Shown here: positions 25,491 through 34,395 of the stretch, one piece after another
Layout of the letters: each line of letters opens with the position of its first letter
How positions within the stretch are numbered: the stretch's first letter is position 1
Assembly (NCBI GenBank): GCA_963844055.1
Contig: CAWJMN010000002.1
Coordinates: 1-64,000 of the forward strand
Length of the DNA stretch: 64,000 nucleotides
From: CAWJMN01 sp963844055
GTDB taxonomy: Bacteria; Planctomycetota; Planctomycetia; Pirellulales; Pirellulaceae
Direction: 5' to 3'
Program-made: the position numbers and the translations under genes
Notes under the pieces: model-generated
What the model saw: only the letters and a program-made list of their open reading frames with translations
Databases searched by the model: none
Told to the model about the DNA's origin: nothing

Positions 25491-28400
25491 CTACCCCGCC
25501 CAACCACCTACCGAAAATGCCCGAAACTGCATTTGCATGGCTTCCTTTTTATTCCGTAGATCAACCTCTTCCTGCGGTATCGCTTTTCCATATTCGTTCT
25601 TAAATCCAGGATCACCCTTCAACTTGAACGTAAAAACGTCTTTTCCAATGACCGGCACATCAGAAGTCCATCCGGTTAACTGCCACCAGTTAGCACGAAC
25701 ACCATACACAATGGGCCCCCAATACGAGGTTAGCCACTCTGCCTCTAACAGATTCTGCTCTACCGCCGGACCAGACAACCATCCACCTTCAATCCCCGAG
25801 CGGGTACTCTCCACCGAATGCCCAATATTAGGCAAAATCTCTTCTTGAAGAATGTAAGAGTATGTTGCCACAGCGGTTGCAATTCCCGTCGCAGTATATC
25901 GAAACCTACTCATCCAGGTCTTCAATGTACCGTTCGAATAAAAAAGAATCTGTGCGCTCTTAGGAAGTAGAAAGTTAGACGAAGCTACCATTGCCGCATC
26001 CCCAGCCAAATATCCACCAACATATCCTGCAAAGGCCCCCACGTGATTTGCGTCCTCCTGCTTCATGCCAGCCTGAACTGCAATCTTTTCGCCCAAATAA
26101 TCAAAGACAATCCCCGTAATAATACCTGCCTTAATTCCCATCCCTCCAGAAAACATGGCATTCGCAGAGGCCGCGTAAACCAGCGACCAATTCCAATGAC
26201 GAAATGCATAAAAGCCGCGAATTCGGATATCATCTGGATTAAGCCCTGCCTGCCTTGCCGTTGCTCTCGCCTGTTCAATAGTGGCCAGCCTATTCTTGCA
26301 TGCAGCATTGCATAGTGGAATATCACGAAGTTGGTATTCGACTCCATTACTATCCAATATCGTTGAATAATTGGAAGGGTCAACGCTGTCAGGCAGATAA
26401 CCCCCATTCCTATTCAACCATTTTGCATCCCATTCAATAATTCGGCCTTCCCAATTAACCAACAATGGCCTCCCAAGTCCTTGAATGTTATCCGACAAGA
26501 CCTGCGACTCAACACACGTCCAAACTGGATTGCTTCCCCTACCCAGCGAACCAAACAGATTCTCCGCATTGACGTTTGGATTAGAAAGTATTCCACTATT
26601 TACCGTCTTAAAAGCATTGCCACCTCCTGAATCAATTGATAAATATATTTTTCCATCTCGCGACATAAAGGCTGTTCTTGCTTGGTCCAATTTCACTTGC
26701 TCTAAAACTGGGATTATGCTCGACGCTGCCTTGCCTGTTGGAATGTCTGGACCAAACACAATTTCCGGCTTTTCCGGGGTCATAATTGGCGGTGGTGCAA
26801 CAGGAAGCAGTGTACCGGGCTGAGGCAAACTCTGCCGGGGTCCTTGCGGATCAGAAATAGGGCCCTTCCGAGGAGGATCGCCTTCAATTCCAACCAAAGT
26901 ACCGCCACCAGACTCCACAGTCCGAACTACCGCGGTTTCGGCACTTGATGCCAACAGAACAGAGTTTTCCTTAAACCACCCGGTCGAGACCTCTAAACAT
27001 TCTTTCTGAAGGTCCAATTGACTTAACACACTGTCAGACATTGCTTGTCGATTTGATGATTGGTATCCAATTGAGGCATCAACCGAAGCGACCTCATACT
27101 GAGTCATCGCCGCAGCAAGAACGCTAGTCAATGCTAACCTTTCTTCATTCACGTCGCTTACATAAGCAGCCGATGCATGCGACACGATTGCGTCGTGCCA
27201 AGCCCACGGAGATGGATGATTAGATGCAAACGCCTCCGTGTTCACCGCTACCGAAACTGAGACGTCAGTTGCGTAATTCATTTCATTTGTCTGCGAATTG
27301 ATCAGACGGTTCCTATTCAGCGACGACAACCCAAGAGTCAGGTTACGCCAGGCTACTTCCTTTTGAGTATTCGCAACGCTGATAGCGGAAACCTCACGCT
27401 TAAACCCTTCAAGTTCTGACTTGTAGCCTTCTAAGACCCTTTCATCATTGGCCTCCACAACTGCCGCCAAATAAGAATCAATCGCACTAGCATCTGCAGC
27501 CTCTTCGGGAAGTGTATAGCCACTTTCCGATGTCAAAAGACCTAGGCTTTGCGATGATGCTTTGGCACTTACATCTTGTTGCAGGTAATGCTCTATAAAA
27601 CTACTTCTACGCAATGCACCATGTGCAGATTGTAGGCTCCTTTCAAGATCGGAACGTGTAAACTCAAGCGATTCTTCCCCAAAGGCATTATCAATTGCAA
27701 CCGCATATCGGCTATCGGCCATCGTAAAAGCACTTTGCAAATCAGCATCTTCAACACTGGCTTTCCAGCTCATGTAAATACTGTTCACAGATGTTTGGTA
27801 TCCAGACTGCAGTTGGTTTTGCGAACCAACAAACGAACCTACTTTCTCAGCACCAAGTGTTTGCCACCATGTCATTTCAGACAATGCCTTACCAGCACAA
27901 TAATCCGACCATGGTAACTGCATTTCATCTGCCACCACTTGTAGCGCGACTTCCTTTGCCTGAAGCGACGCTTCTTCGTAGTTTGAAGAGGCGACTGATT
28001 CTCGTATCGACGCGTCATTGCCGCTTTCGACTTCTGCAAACCAGTACTGAAGCAAAGACGATGTAACGCTGATATTTCTATCATGATCGGCCTGAGCAAC
28101 ACCACGGCTTAGATTCCGGCCTGCGGATGCAAGAGATTCCCTCTCAAGGCGATCAGCTATTGCGCTTACCTGTTGATTGATGCGTCGAGCACTCGCAAAA
28201 GAAGAAGTCCATATAGCATTAGCCTCCCCAATCTCCTCCGACCTAACTAGTCGGCCCGATACTACATCCAATTCCTGTTGCTTCCCTGGTGATATTGCAG
28301 CGCCCGTTCCACTTGGACTTTGACTGACAAAGGCAATCTCGTCGGGATTGGAAAGGCCGACATCTAATGTTATGCCAATCCCACCAGAGCCATCTGACAA

Positions 28401-30437
28401 GTCCAACAATTGTCGATATGCTCCTTGAACCTCACGCCCCTTGACTACCTCAGCGACAGTTGTTTTACCTTCAGCAAACGCCTCACAAACAGAAAGCCTG
28501 TCGTCAGCGTCAGCTACAGCAAGGAGATACTCACCCCGCAATCGAGCCTGCTCTACTTGCAACTGCCTGTCAGCCGCTTGCTTAGCCGAATGACGATTTA
28601 GTGAAGACTGCAGAATACTGCCATTGTAAGCATCAGAAAGTTGCCTAACAGACATATCATAGTCTTGCGCCGCCTGCCAATCACGCTCCTCTTGCAAAGC
28701 ACGCTCGTCCATAAGACTATCTACACGTGCCACCTGAGACAACGCAACCTGCGTTACATATTGTATGTAAGGCCCATTCATTTCGTTTAACCACGATAGC
28801 TGAGCGTCGGCCGATGCGACGGCGTATTTTCCCAACAACGATAGGGCATTTACATTATCGTAGGCCGCGTGAACACTTTGCTCGAAAGTCACACCACTGG
28901 AGATTACTAAGTCGGATGCAGCATAGGCAACTTCGACCAATCGGCGCACTGTTGCCTCCCCAGCATCATGAACGCTCCCCCGCTGATAGATACCAATCTG
29001 ATTCAACTGCGCATGACGCTGGCTTAATGAGAAATCCTCCCGAACATTGTCGCTAATTCGACCCGCCTGAAAGTCGAGCAACTCCAGAACCTTCTGCTGA
29101 CTGTCGTTTTGATCAAGCAGTTCCTTTTCGCCCTGCACAAACAAAAGCCTTGCTGCATTGTCTGCCTGTATGAGCAGGTGGTGGACGCTTCCCAGTGAGG
29201 TGACATAGCTAACAGTCGAAGCGGCTATCGCTTGCCGCTTTTCCTTTGCGTGCCCAAACTCGGCGTTCAAAAACGAATCGGCGGCTGTCTCTTTTCCGGT
29301 TCGAAGCTCAATCGCACCAGCAGCATTTACAATGCCACTTTGAATGACGTAATTCGATGTGATGGCAACATTAAACGACGCAGATTCTGCAGTGACGACG
29401 CTATTGCTCTGGGCACTTTTCGCAATCGCCACTCCTTTCTTATAATCGCCCTCAGCATCTTGCCGCGCAATTGACGCATCTGCGTTCAATACTTTTCTTG
29501 CCTTATCAGCATCTGCATTATTGCCAATTATAGTTAAATCTCGCACGCTTTGTATTGCTGCTAATGCATATGCGAGACTTTGAGCGTACGAAGTAGAGGC
29601 TGCGACGTTCGCCATAGTCTGTATCTCGCGATCGTCTGAATAGTAATGGGCTTCAGATTCAAGAACCCGTGAGACATTCTCTTCGTACTTCAGTTGACTC
29701 TGCTCGACTTTCCGAACGTAGGTAAGGTCGGAAGCAGCCACTAAGAGCTGGAAATCTCTTACTCGCCTCCCTTTATTGGAAAGTGCCGTTACGTTTGACC
29801 CACCACCAACAGTCGGCTCGACTAAATATCTGGAAGAACTTGCGGATGACTCAAACGAATTAATAGATATATTTGTGATACTATTACCTGAGGGAGACTG
29901 AACCAGTGACGGGTCTCCACCAAGAGACTCTACGCGATCCTCAGCCTTACCAATCCGATATTTTGCTTTTGCGTTCGCATCTCTCTCACGGTCGTGATTG
30001 TCTACCTTTATCATGTCATCGCTATTGTCATTCTTAGCCTTGTCTAGCGATTCATACTGTTTGATATACTCTCTGGCATCATCTATCTTTAGTTTCTTCT
30101 CTGCATCTGCGACAGCCTTTTTATATTCTTCTGCAGACTGAACTGCCGACACGCCCATTTGCTTGAGAACACTACGGTTATACTCTTCGTATTGCTCAAG
30201 AACTTCTTTTGCCCTGCGAGGATAGAGGCTGTCATTATCTGCGGTTAGGCTTGCCCAAATAACGTCTGTTTTAGAATCATCAACAACTCTCTTTGCTTCC
30301 TTCAAGCCTAATGTCTGCCTGTAAACACGAGTTGCACTAGCAATTTCAGCAGCTTGAGTCGCAACTGCGATAGCCATTCGATTGTTGTATTCGTCATTTG
30401 ATATGATGTTGTGCACACTATCAAACAGAGCATTCAC
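25491..30437 (-). CDS. Giant helical protein, N-terminus cut off by a transposon; possible polymorphic toxin
   Basis: The frame from a GTG at 30437 encodes 1648 residues, but it stays open upstream as protein-like sequence (VAANALVDHKQTRDDDVAEA) to the transposon edge at 30594, so the native N-terminus is lost. Residues 1 to about 1180 are alanine-rich helical repeats of about 35-40 residues with recurrent SYA/AYA helices. A proline-rich linker (about 1190-1240, PGTLLPVAPPPIMTPEKPEI) separates a C-terminal part of about 400 residues containing glycine-rich hydrophobic stretches (IKAGIITGIVFDYLGE; HVGAFAGYVGGYLAGDAAMV) and two nearby Cys. The architecture of long filament, Pro-rich hinge and distinct tip resembles polymorphic toxins or surface effectors, but no toxin motif is recognised. 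The DNA is visibly richer in A+T than its neighbours. Confidence 0.75.
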   Translation of the reverse strand: MNALFDSVHNIISNDEYNNRMAIAVATQAAEIASATRVYRQTLGLKEAKRVVDDSKTDVIWASLTADNDSLYPRRAKEVLEQYEEYNRSVLKQMGVSAVQSAEEYKKAVADAEKKLKIDDAREYIKQYESLDKAKNDNSDDMIKVDNHDRERDANAKAKYRIGKAEDRVESLGGDPSLVQSPSGNSITNISINSFESSASSSRYLVEPTVGGGSNVTALSNKGRRVRDFQLLVAASDLTYVRKVEQSQLKYEENVSRVLESEAHYYSDDREIQTMANVAASTSYAQSLAYALAAIQSVRDLTIIGNNADADKARKVLNADASIARQDAEGDYKKGVAIAKSAQSNSVVTAESASFNVAITSNYVIQSGIVNAAGAIELRTGKETAADSFLNAEFGHAKEKRQAIAASTVSYVTSLGSVHHLLIQADNAARLLFVQGEKELLDQNDSQQKVLELLDFQAGRISDNVREDFSLSQRHAQLNQIGIYQRGSVHDAGEATVRRLVEVAYAASDLVISSGVTFEQSVHAAYDNVNALSLLGKYAVASADAQLSWLNEMNGPYIQYVTQVALSQVARVDSLMDERALQEERDWQAAQDYDMSVRQLSDAYNGSILQSSLNRHSAKQAADRQLQVEQARLRGEYLLAVADADDRLSVCEAFAEGKTTVAEVVKGREVQGAYRQLLDLSDGSGGIGITLDVGLSNPDEIAFVSQSPSGTGAAISPGKQQELDVVSGRLVRSEEIGEANAIWTSSFASARRINQQVSAIADRLERESLASAGRNLSRGVAQADHDRNISVTSSLLQYWFAEVESGNDASIRESVASSNYEEASLQAKEVALQVVADEMQLPWSDYCAGKALSEMTWWQTLGAEKVGSFVGSQNQLQSGYQTSVNSIYMSWKASVEDADLQSAFTMADSRYAVAIDNAFGEESLEFTRSDLERSLQSAHGALRRSSFIEHYLQQDVSAKASSQSLGLLTSESGYTLPEEAADASAIDSYLAAVVEANDERVLEGYKSELEGFKREVSAISVANTQKEVAWRNLTLGLSSLNRNRLINSQTNEMNYATDVSVSVAVNTEAFASNHPSPWAWHDAIVSHASAAYVSDVNEERLALTSVLAAAMTQYEVASVDASIGYQSSNRQAMSDSVLSQLDLQKECLEVSTGWFKENSVLLASSAETAVVRTVESGGGTLVGIEGDPPRKGPISDPQGPRQSLPQPGTLLPVAPPPIMTPEKPEIVFGPDIPTGKAASSIIPVLEQVKLDQARTAFMSRDGKIYLSIDSGGGNAFKTVNSGILSNPNVNAENLFGSLGRGSNPVWTCVESQVLSDNIQGLGRPLLVNWEGRIIEWDAKWLNRNGGYLPDSVDPSNYSTILDSNGVEYQLRDIPLCNAACKNRLATIEQARATARQAGLNPDDIRIRGFYAFRHWNWSLVYAASANAMFSGGMGIKAGIITGIVFDYLGEKIAVQAGMKQEDANHVGAFAGYVGGYLAGDAAMVASSNFLLPKSAQILFYSNGTLKTWMSRFRYTATGIATAVATYSYILQEEILPNIGHSVESTRSGIEGGWLSGPAVEQNLLEAEWLTSYWGPIVYGVRANWWQLTGWTSDVPVIGKDVFTFKLKGDPGFKNEYGKAIPQEEVDLRNKKEAMQMQFRAFSVGGWAG

Positions 30438-30594
30438 CTTCTCTTTATTGTATGCCTTTTCTGCGGTTGCAAAATCAACATCTCGAATACGTTCTGCCTC
30501 TGCAACATCATCGTCTCTTGTCTGCTTGTGATCAACTAGAGCATTAGCGGCGACTTCCGTGTACAGATTGTGTGTTTGATCGCGACCATTTACT

Positions 30595-30647
30595 TGTGCC
30601 CCTCACGAAAATCCTTGCGCATTTTAGGGCTGAATGTAGTTGAGGAA
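30595..30647 (+). repeat. Left terminal inverted repeat of the two-integrase transposon
   Basis: Begins TGTGCCCCTCACG and ends TAGTTGAGGAA. Related copies are at 7374-7426 (reverse), 7092-7141, 6567-6617 and 43191-43243 (reverse). Confidence 0.85.
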
Positions 30648-30677
30648 TAGCCTTCTCCTTGATTAGAGGAGAGCGTT

Positions 30678-32192
30678 ATGAATCCGGAAGAGATGTCTGA
30701 TTGGGAAGAGGGTTTACCACAGGACGCATGGGAAGACCAGGTTGAGCGTAGCGAAACCTGGTCTTCCCATGCGACGCCGCCGACGGGGGGTCCCCAAGGG
30801 GCGGCGGTCGGCGAGGAATTCGGGGAGAGAGAGATCTGGGAAGAGGCCTTGGAGGAGAGGCCTTGGCGGAAGAAGTCCGTTCGTCCTCCGATTCCCAAGA
30901 CGCGTCATCGGGGGACGTTGTCGCCGGGTGTTGAGCGGCCGCAGATGCCGATCAGCCCGCAGCAGAAACTGCTGCTGCTGGATACTTGGCAGCGGAGCGG
31001 GCTACCGGCAGGAGACTTTGGCGCGCTGGTGAACATCTCGCGTCACACACTGTACGCTTGGAAGCGGCGATTTGAGGAGTTGGGACCGGCGGGACTTGCA
31101 GAGCAAGTCCGCGGACCGAAGGCAGGTAGCAAGTTGCCGGAGGTGACGAAGCGAACGATCTTGATGCTGAAGCAGGCGCATCCGGACTGGGGCTGTGAGC
31201 GGATCAGCGAGATGTTGCTCCGTGGCCCTGCGCTACCTGCCAGCCCGAACACAGTGGCGAAGGTGTTGCGGGAGTCGGGCTACTTCTTAGTGGAGCAGCC
31301 GACCAAGCCCCATCCCGACCATGTGCGCACCTTCGAGCGGGCACAGCCGAACCAGCTCTGGCAGACGGATCTCTTCACCTTCATTCTGAAGCGTCAGAAC
31401 CGCCGGGTCTATCTGGTGGCATTCTTGGATGACCATAGCCGGTTCATCACCGGCTATGGCCTGCATGGCAGCCAGTCGACAGCATTAGTGATTGAGGTTC
31501 TACGGGCTTCGATCGCTGCTTACGGCGTTCCGGGAGAGATCCTTACCGACAATGGGACGCAGTACGTTACTTGGCGTGGCAAGAGCCAGTTCACGAAAGA
31601 GCTGGAGAAGTTGGGGATTAAGCAGATCGTGGCCAAGCCAAAGCGTCCACAAACCCTGGGTAAAGTGGAGCGATTCTGGGGGACGCTCTGGCGAGAGTGC
31701 CTGGAGAGTGCGGTGTTCTTGGATCTGGAAGATGCGCGGCGCCGGATTGGGCTGTTCATCGACCATTACAACTTCCAGCGAGTGCATTCGGGGGTTGGCG
31801 GGCTGGTGCCCGCCGACCGGTTCTTCCATGCGGCCCCGCAGGTGCTGGCGACGCTTCAGGAGCGAGTGGCGAAGAATGCGTTGGAGCTTTCACGGCATGG
31901 GGTTCCGAAAAAGCCGTTTTACTTAACAGGACAAGTGGAGGGAAAACCGTTTAGCGTGCATCAAGCTGGCGACCGCGTGATCTTGCAGCATGCTGGAGAT
32001 GAGCGTTCGGAGATTGAGTTAGTCGCGCCTGAGGCGGGATCGCCAGAGCAGGAGTCGTTGCCGACCGCCGTCTGCCCGCAGGGGGTTCCTGCAGAGTATG
32101 GAGTTCTTCCGGAGGCGTTGCCTCCAGGCGTGTCAGCCTTGGATGACTATCTAGCTCAAATGGAGCCTTCAGAAACGAGGGAGGAGTCATGA
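30678..32192 (+). CDS. Transposase A: IS481-like integrase-core protein
   Basis: The 504-residue protein starts at an ATG preceded by GGAGAG. Residues 1-95 are low-complexity and partly encoded by a 19-bp palindrome. Then comes a helix-turn-helix (DFGALVNISRHTLYAWKRRF), a second DNA-binding domain (HPDWGCERISEMLLRG ... NTVAKVLRESGYF), and an rve core with D in NQLWQTDLFTF, D in ILTDNGTQY and E in TLGKVERFWGTLWREC. After the core are about 130 extra residues of beta-like and acidic sequence. Its stop overlaps the next start as ATGA. It is presumably the strand-transfer enzyme. Confidence 0.93.
   Translation: MNPEEMSDWEEGLPQDAWEDQVERSETWSSHATPPTGGPQGAAVGEEFGEREIWEEALEERPWRKKSVRPPIPKTRHRGTLSPGVERPQMPISPQQKLLLLDTWQRSGLPAGDFGALVNISRHTLYAWKRRFEELGPAGLAEQVRGPKAGSKLPEVTKRTILMLKQAHPDWGCERISEMLLRGPALPASPNTVAKVLRESGYFLVEQPTKPHPDHVRTFERAQPNQLWQTDLFTFILKRQNRRVYLVAFLDDHSRFITGYGLHGSQSTALVIEVLRASIAAYGVPGEILTDNGTQYVTWRGKSQFTKELEKLGIKQIVAKPKRPQTLGKVERFWGTLWRECLESAVFLDLEDARRRIGLFIDHYNFQRVHSGVGGLVPADRFFHAAPQVLATLQERVAKNALELSRHGVPKKPFYLTGQVEGKPFSVHQAGDRVILQHAGDERSEIELVAPEAGSPEQESLPTAVCPQGVPAEYGVLPEALPPGVSALDDYLAQMEPSETREES
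30725..30773. repeat. 19-bp perfect palindrome inside transposase A
   Basis: Arms CGCATGGGAAGACCAGGTT (30725-30743) and its exact complement (30755-30773) flank an 11-base loop GAGCGTAGCGA. It encodes part of the low-complexity N-terminus without breaking the frame. It looks like a REP-type palindrome that has landed in the gene, or a structure controlling translation. Confidence 0.85.
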
Positions 32193-32743
32193 AGAAGACG
32201 AAGCCATCGGCTTCGTCGGCCAAGCGGCTCGTGGCGAAGGAGTCTTCGCCACCGGCCGCGACGCCGAGTGAAGCGCAGCGACTAGCGGCAGCGATCTTGG
32301 AGGTGTTGGCGGGGCTGCGTTCCCCTCCGGCAGCGGCGACGCTGCTCAACATCTCGCTGCCCCGTTATTACCAACTTGAGGAGCGGGCGTTGGAGGGGTT
32401 GGTGTTAGCCTTAGGCCCACGATCCAAAGGGAAGCAGCCCAGTTTAGAGTTGCGGATCAAGCACTTAGAGAAGGAGTTGGAAATCGCCCAGCGTGCGTGT
32501 GCGCGTCAGGAGGCGCTCGTGCGTGTAACGCAGCGTAGTCTGGGGCTGGTCATGCAGGCGCAGCCGAAGGCTCCGCCTGCTGCCGTGGACGGCAAGCGGC
32601 GCAAGGTGCGCAAGCCGATGGTACGGGCCTTGAAGGCTGCGCAGCAGCTTCGCGCAGAAGCGGACTCTGCCTCTGGAAATCTTGAGGTAGCTGCGTTACA
32701 ACCTGTGGCGGCGAGCCTTGAAGTGGAGGCAACCCAACCATGA
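32189..32743 (+). CDS. Coiled-coil accessory protein of the transposon
   Basis: The 184-residue basic, alanine-rich protein has a helix-turn-helix-like segment (SPPAAATLLNISLPRYYQLE), then a coiled coil (LELRIKHLEKELEIAQRACA) and a basic region (DGKRRKVRKPMVRALKAAQQ). It begins in the ATGA overlap with transposase A. The plan of helix-turn-helix then coiled coil is mirrored by the next frame (32777-33217), suggesting the two may pair. Role unknown; possibly end recognition or assembly of the transposition complex. Confidence 0.85.
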   Translation: MKKTKPSASSAKRLVAKESSPPAATPSEAQRLAAAILEVLAGLRSPPAAATLLNISLPRYYQLEERALEGLVLALGPRSKGKQPSLELRIKHLEKELEIAQRACARQEALVRVTQRSLGLVMQAQPKAPPAAVDGKRRKVRKPMVRALKAAQQLRAEADSASGNLEVAALQPVAASLEVEATQP

Positions 32744-32776
32744 TCGGCCATCTCCAAGTTCATTACTGGGAGTTCG

Positions 32777-33217
32777 ATGATGACAGGACGCAAGCCCTTA
32801 GGTCCGGCGCTTGTAGAGCACTTGGATGGTTCTTGCAGCGCCAAAGAGCGTCTGGCGTTGATCTTGGCAACGATCGCTGGGAAGTTGACGGTGGTTGCCG
32901 CTGCCGAGCGGCTAGGGATCAGCGAGGCGATGTTCTACAAGCTTCGTCATCGCGTGCTGCAACTCAGCTTGGCGGATCTAGAGCCCAAGCCGTTGGGGCG
33001 TCCCTCGCCCCTGATGAGCGCAGCAGCTCAGGAGCAAGCAGCGCTTGCAACTCGCGTGTCGGAACTCGAGCGAGAGCTTGCCTTGCAGTCGGTTCGGCTG
33101 GAACTATCGCAGGTGTTGCCGCGCGTGGTCCACTCGGACACGACGCTCAAAAAAAGGAGCCCCCCGAGGGCTCCGTCGCCGAGTCAGCGCCAGCGGCGTG
33201 CCCGGAAGCGGAAGTAG
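32777..33217 (+). CDS. Helix-turn-helix N-terminal part of transposase B
   Basis: The frame encodes a helix-turn-helix (IAGKLTVVAAAERLGISEAM, FYKLRHRVLQ) and a coiled coil (LATRVSELERELALQSVRLE). Its last 25 residues after an A7 tract at 33149-33155 are low-complexity basic sequence, as expected if translation normally leaves the frame there. A -1 shift at the A7 continues into the integrase frame with KKEPPEGSVAESA. Expected fusion: about 520 residues. Confidence 0.8.
   Translation: MMTGRKPLGPALVEHLDGSCSAKERLALILATIAGKLTVVAAAERLGISEAMFYKLRHRVLQLSLADLEPKPLGRPSPLMSAAAQEQAALATRVSELERELALQSVRLELSQVLPRVVHSDTTLKKRSPPRAPSPSQRQRRARKRK
33149..33174 (+). promoter_or_regulatory. Probable -1 frameshift or slippage site in transposase B
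   Basis: Seven A (33149-33155) are followed immediately by the hairpin GGAGCCC-CCCGA-GGGCTCC (33156-33174), a 7-bp G+C-rich stem. In the upstream frame the codons are AAA AAA AGG; slipping back one base gives AAA AAG GAG and enters the integrase frame. Both ribosomal -1 shifting and polymerase slippage on A7 would work. Confidence 0.75.
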
Positions 33218-34341
33218 CCTTGGTCTCTCGAGTCGTGGAACATGCTGCGAGGCAGCACCCAAGACGGCAGCAAGAGCAGCATGCACGGCTGGCCGCCGTG
33301 CAATTCGCGACAGATTACACTCCCTCTTGCCGCCGCGCGGCAAGCTGCCTCAAGCTCTCTTCGCGAACACTAGCAGCCTGGAAGCGACGCTGCGTCCGGG
33401 GTGAACTTCACCCACACCTTCGTGGTCGTCCGGTGCTAAATCCTAGCCAGGAGGAGCGAGCCGTCGTGACGGAGTTCTTGGACGCAGTAGGACCGCGTTT
33501 AGGCGTGCCAACGCTTCGGGCCTGTTGCCCCCAGATGCCGCGAAGCGTGTTGACCTACCTGCTCGTGGACTATCGACAACAGTTCCAGGCCCAGCATACC
33601 CAGGTGGTGGAGACGCTGCACTGGAAACATCCAGGTGCGGTCTGGGCAATTGACCACAGCCAGCCTCCCCGGCTGGTCGATGGATGCTATCCCGTCGTTC
33701 TTGCCGTCCGGGATCTTGCCAGTGGAATGCAACTCGCGTGGACTCCCGTGCCCGATGCCAAGGCCCCGGCAGCGATCGAGGTGCTGGAGCACCTCGTCCA
33801 GTCACATGGCCCTCCCTTGGTTCTGAAAAGTGACAATGGTTCCGCGTTCGTTGCCGACGAGTTCCGAACATGGCTAGATCGCCAGCAAGTCGTTCATCTT
33901 CGCTCTCCCGTCCGAATGCCTCGCTTTAACGGCGCATGCGAAGCGGGGATCGGTGCGGCGAAACGCCGCACCGAGTACCTTGCGGCTCGTCATGATCGGC
34001 ATCTCGACTGGTCTACCAGTGACCTGTCGGCAGCGCAGGAATGGGCCAACGAATTTAGTTATCCCGGCGGCCTCGCCGCCGGGACTCCCGCGAGCCGCTT
34101 CGCGACCCGCCAAGTCTTCGACCAAATCAGTCGTGACACGTTCCAGTGCGCTATCGTACAATGCGAGCATCAGTACAACCACAATGCTTGCACCGCCGGT
34201 GATGCGTTGACCGATACCTTGTTAGCTGTTCATCGTCGTCGAGCCATACGCCAAGCTCTCGTGGAGCTTGGCTATCTCGACATTACTAGGAGGTCAGTTC
34301 CTCAACCACTTCACGTCGCTAAATGCGCAAGAATTACGTGA
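33154..34341 (+). CDS. Transposase B: second DDE integrase (frameshift product)
   Basis: Downstream of the A7 site this frame reads a helix-turn-helix (SCRRAASCLKLSSRTLAAWK), then an integrase core: D in GAVWAIDHSQPP, D in LVLKSDNGSAF and E in NGACEAGIGAAKRRTEYL. The C-terminus includes RRAIRQALVELGYLDITRRS, and the stop lies in the right inverted repeat. It is clearly different from transposase A, so the element carries two full DDE enzymes. The open frame extends further upstream, but that part is the out-of-frame shadow of the helix-turn-helix protein. Short repeated RE-end pieces of this gene are at 4650-4805 and, in reverse, 35456-35600. Confidence 0.85.
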   Translation, partial: KEPPEGSVAESAPAACPEAEVALVSRVVEHAARQHPRRQQEQHARLAAVQFATDYTPSCRRAASCLKLSSRTLAAWKRRCVRGELHPHLRGRPVLNPSQEERAVVTEFLDAVGPRLGVPTLRACCPQMPRSVLTYLLVDYRQQFQAQHTQVVETLHWKHPGAVWAIDHSQPPRLVDGCYPVVLAVRDLASGMQLAWTPVPDAKAPAAIEVLEHLVQSHGPPLVLKSDNGSAFVADEFRTWLDRQQVVHLRSPVRMPRFNGACEAGIGAAKRRTEYLAARHDRHLDWSTSDLSAAQEWANEFSYPGGLAAGTPASRFATRQVFDQISRDTFQCAIVQCEHQYNHNACTAGDALTDTLLAVHRRRAIRQALVELGYLDITRRSVPQPLHVAKCARIT

Positions 34342-34349
34342 GGGGCACA
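34298..34349 (-). repeat. Right terminal inverted repeat of the two-integrase transposon
   Basis: Reads inward as TGTGCCCCTCACGTAATTCT to GTGGTTGAGGAA. It matches the left end at the outer 13 bases, at CTTGCGCATTT and at GTTGAGGAA, with a different middle. Confidence 0.85.
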
Positions 34350-34395
34350 CAGCAAATGCCAAGTAACTAGTATGGCAAAAGTTGCTATGCCTAAA

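Larger units (their letters stand above)
30595..34349 (+). mobile_element. 3755-bp transposon with two DDE integrases
   Basis: The ends are imperfect inverted repeats of about 52 bp: TGTGCCCCTCACGAAAATCC on the left and, read inward from the right, TGTGCCCCTCACGTAATTCT, both followed by CTTGCGCATTT and later GTTGAGGAA. Inside lie four plus-strand frames: integrase A, a coiled-coil protein, and a helix-turn-helix frame joined by a probable frameshift to integrase B, whose stop codon lies in the right end. It interrupts the giant helical gene. No target duplication is visible (left flank ATTTACT, right flank CAGCAAA). I do not recognise a named family with this gene set. Confidence 0.85.

Noticed and set aside
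32740..33150. N-terminal half of the long plus-strand frame ending at 34341
   Set aside because: It is out of frame with the clear helix-turn-helix/coiled-coil protein in the same DNA and has no protein-like character. The integrase part begins after the A7 site.
30595..34349. Target-site duplication of the transposon
   Set aside because: The flanks (ATTTACT on the left, CAGCAAA on the right) share no direct repeat, so none is claimed.
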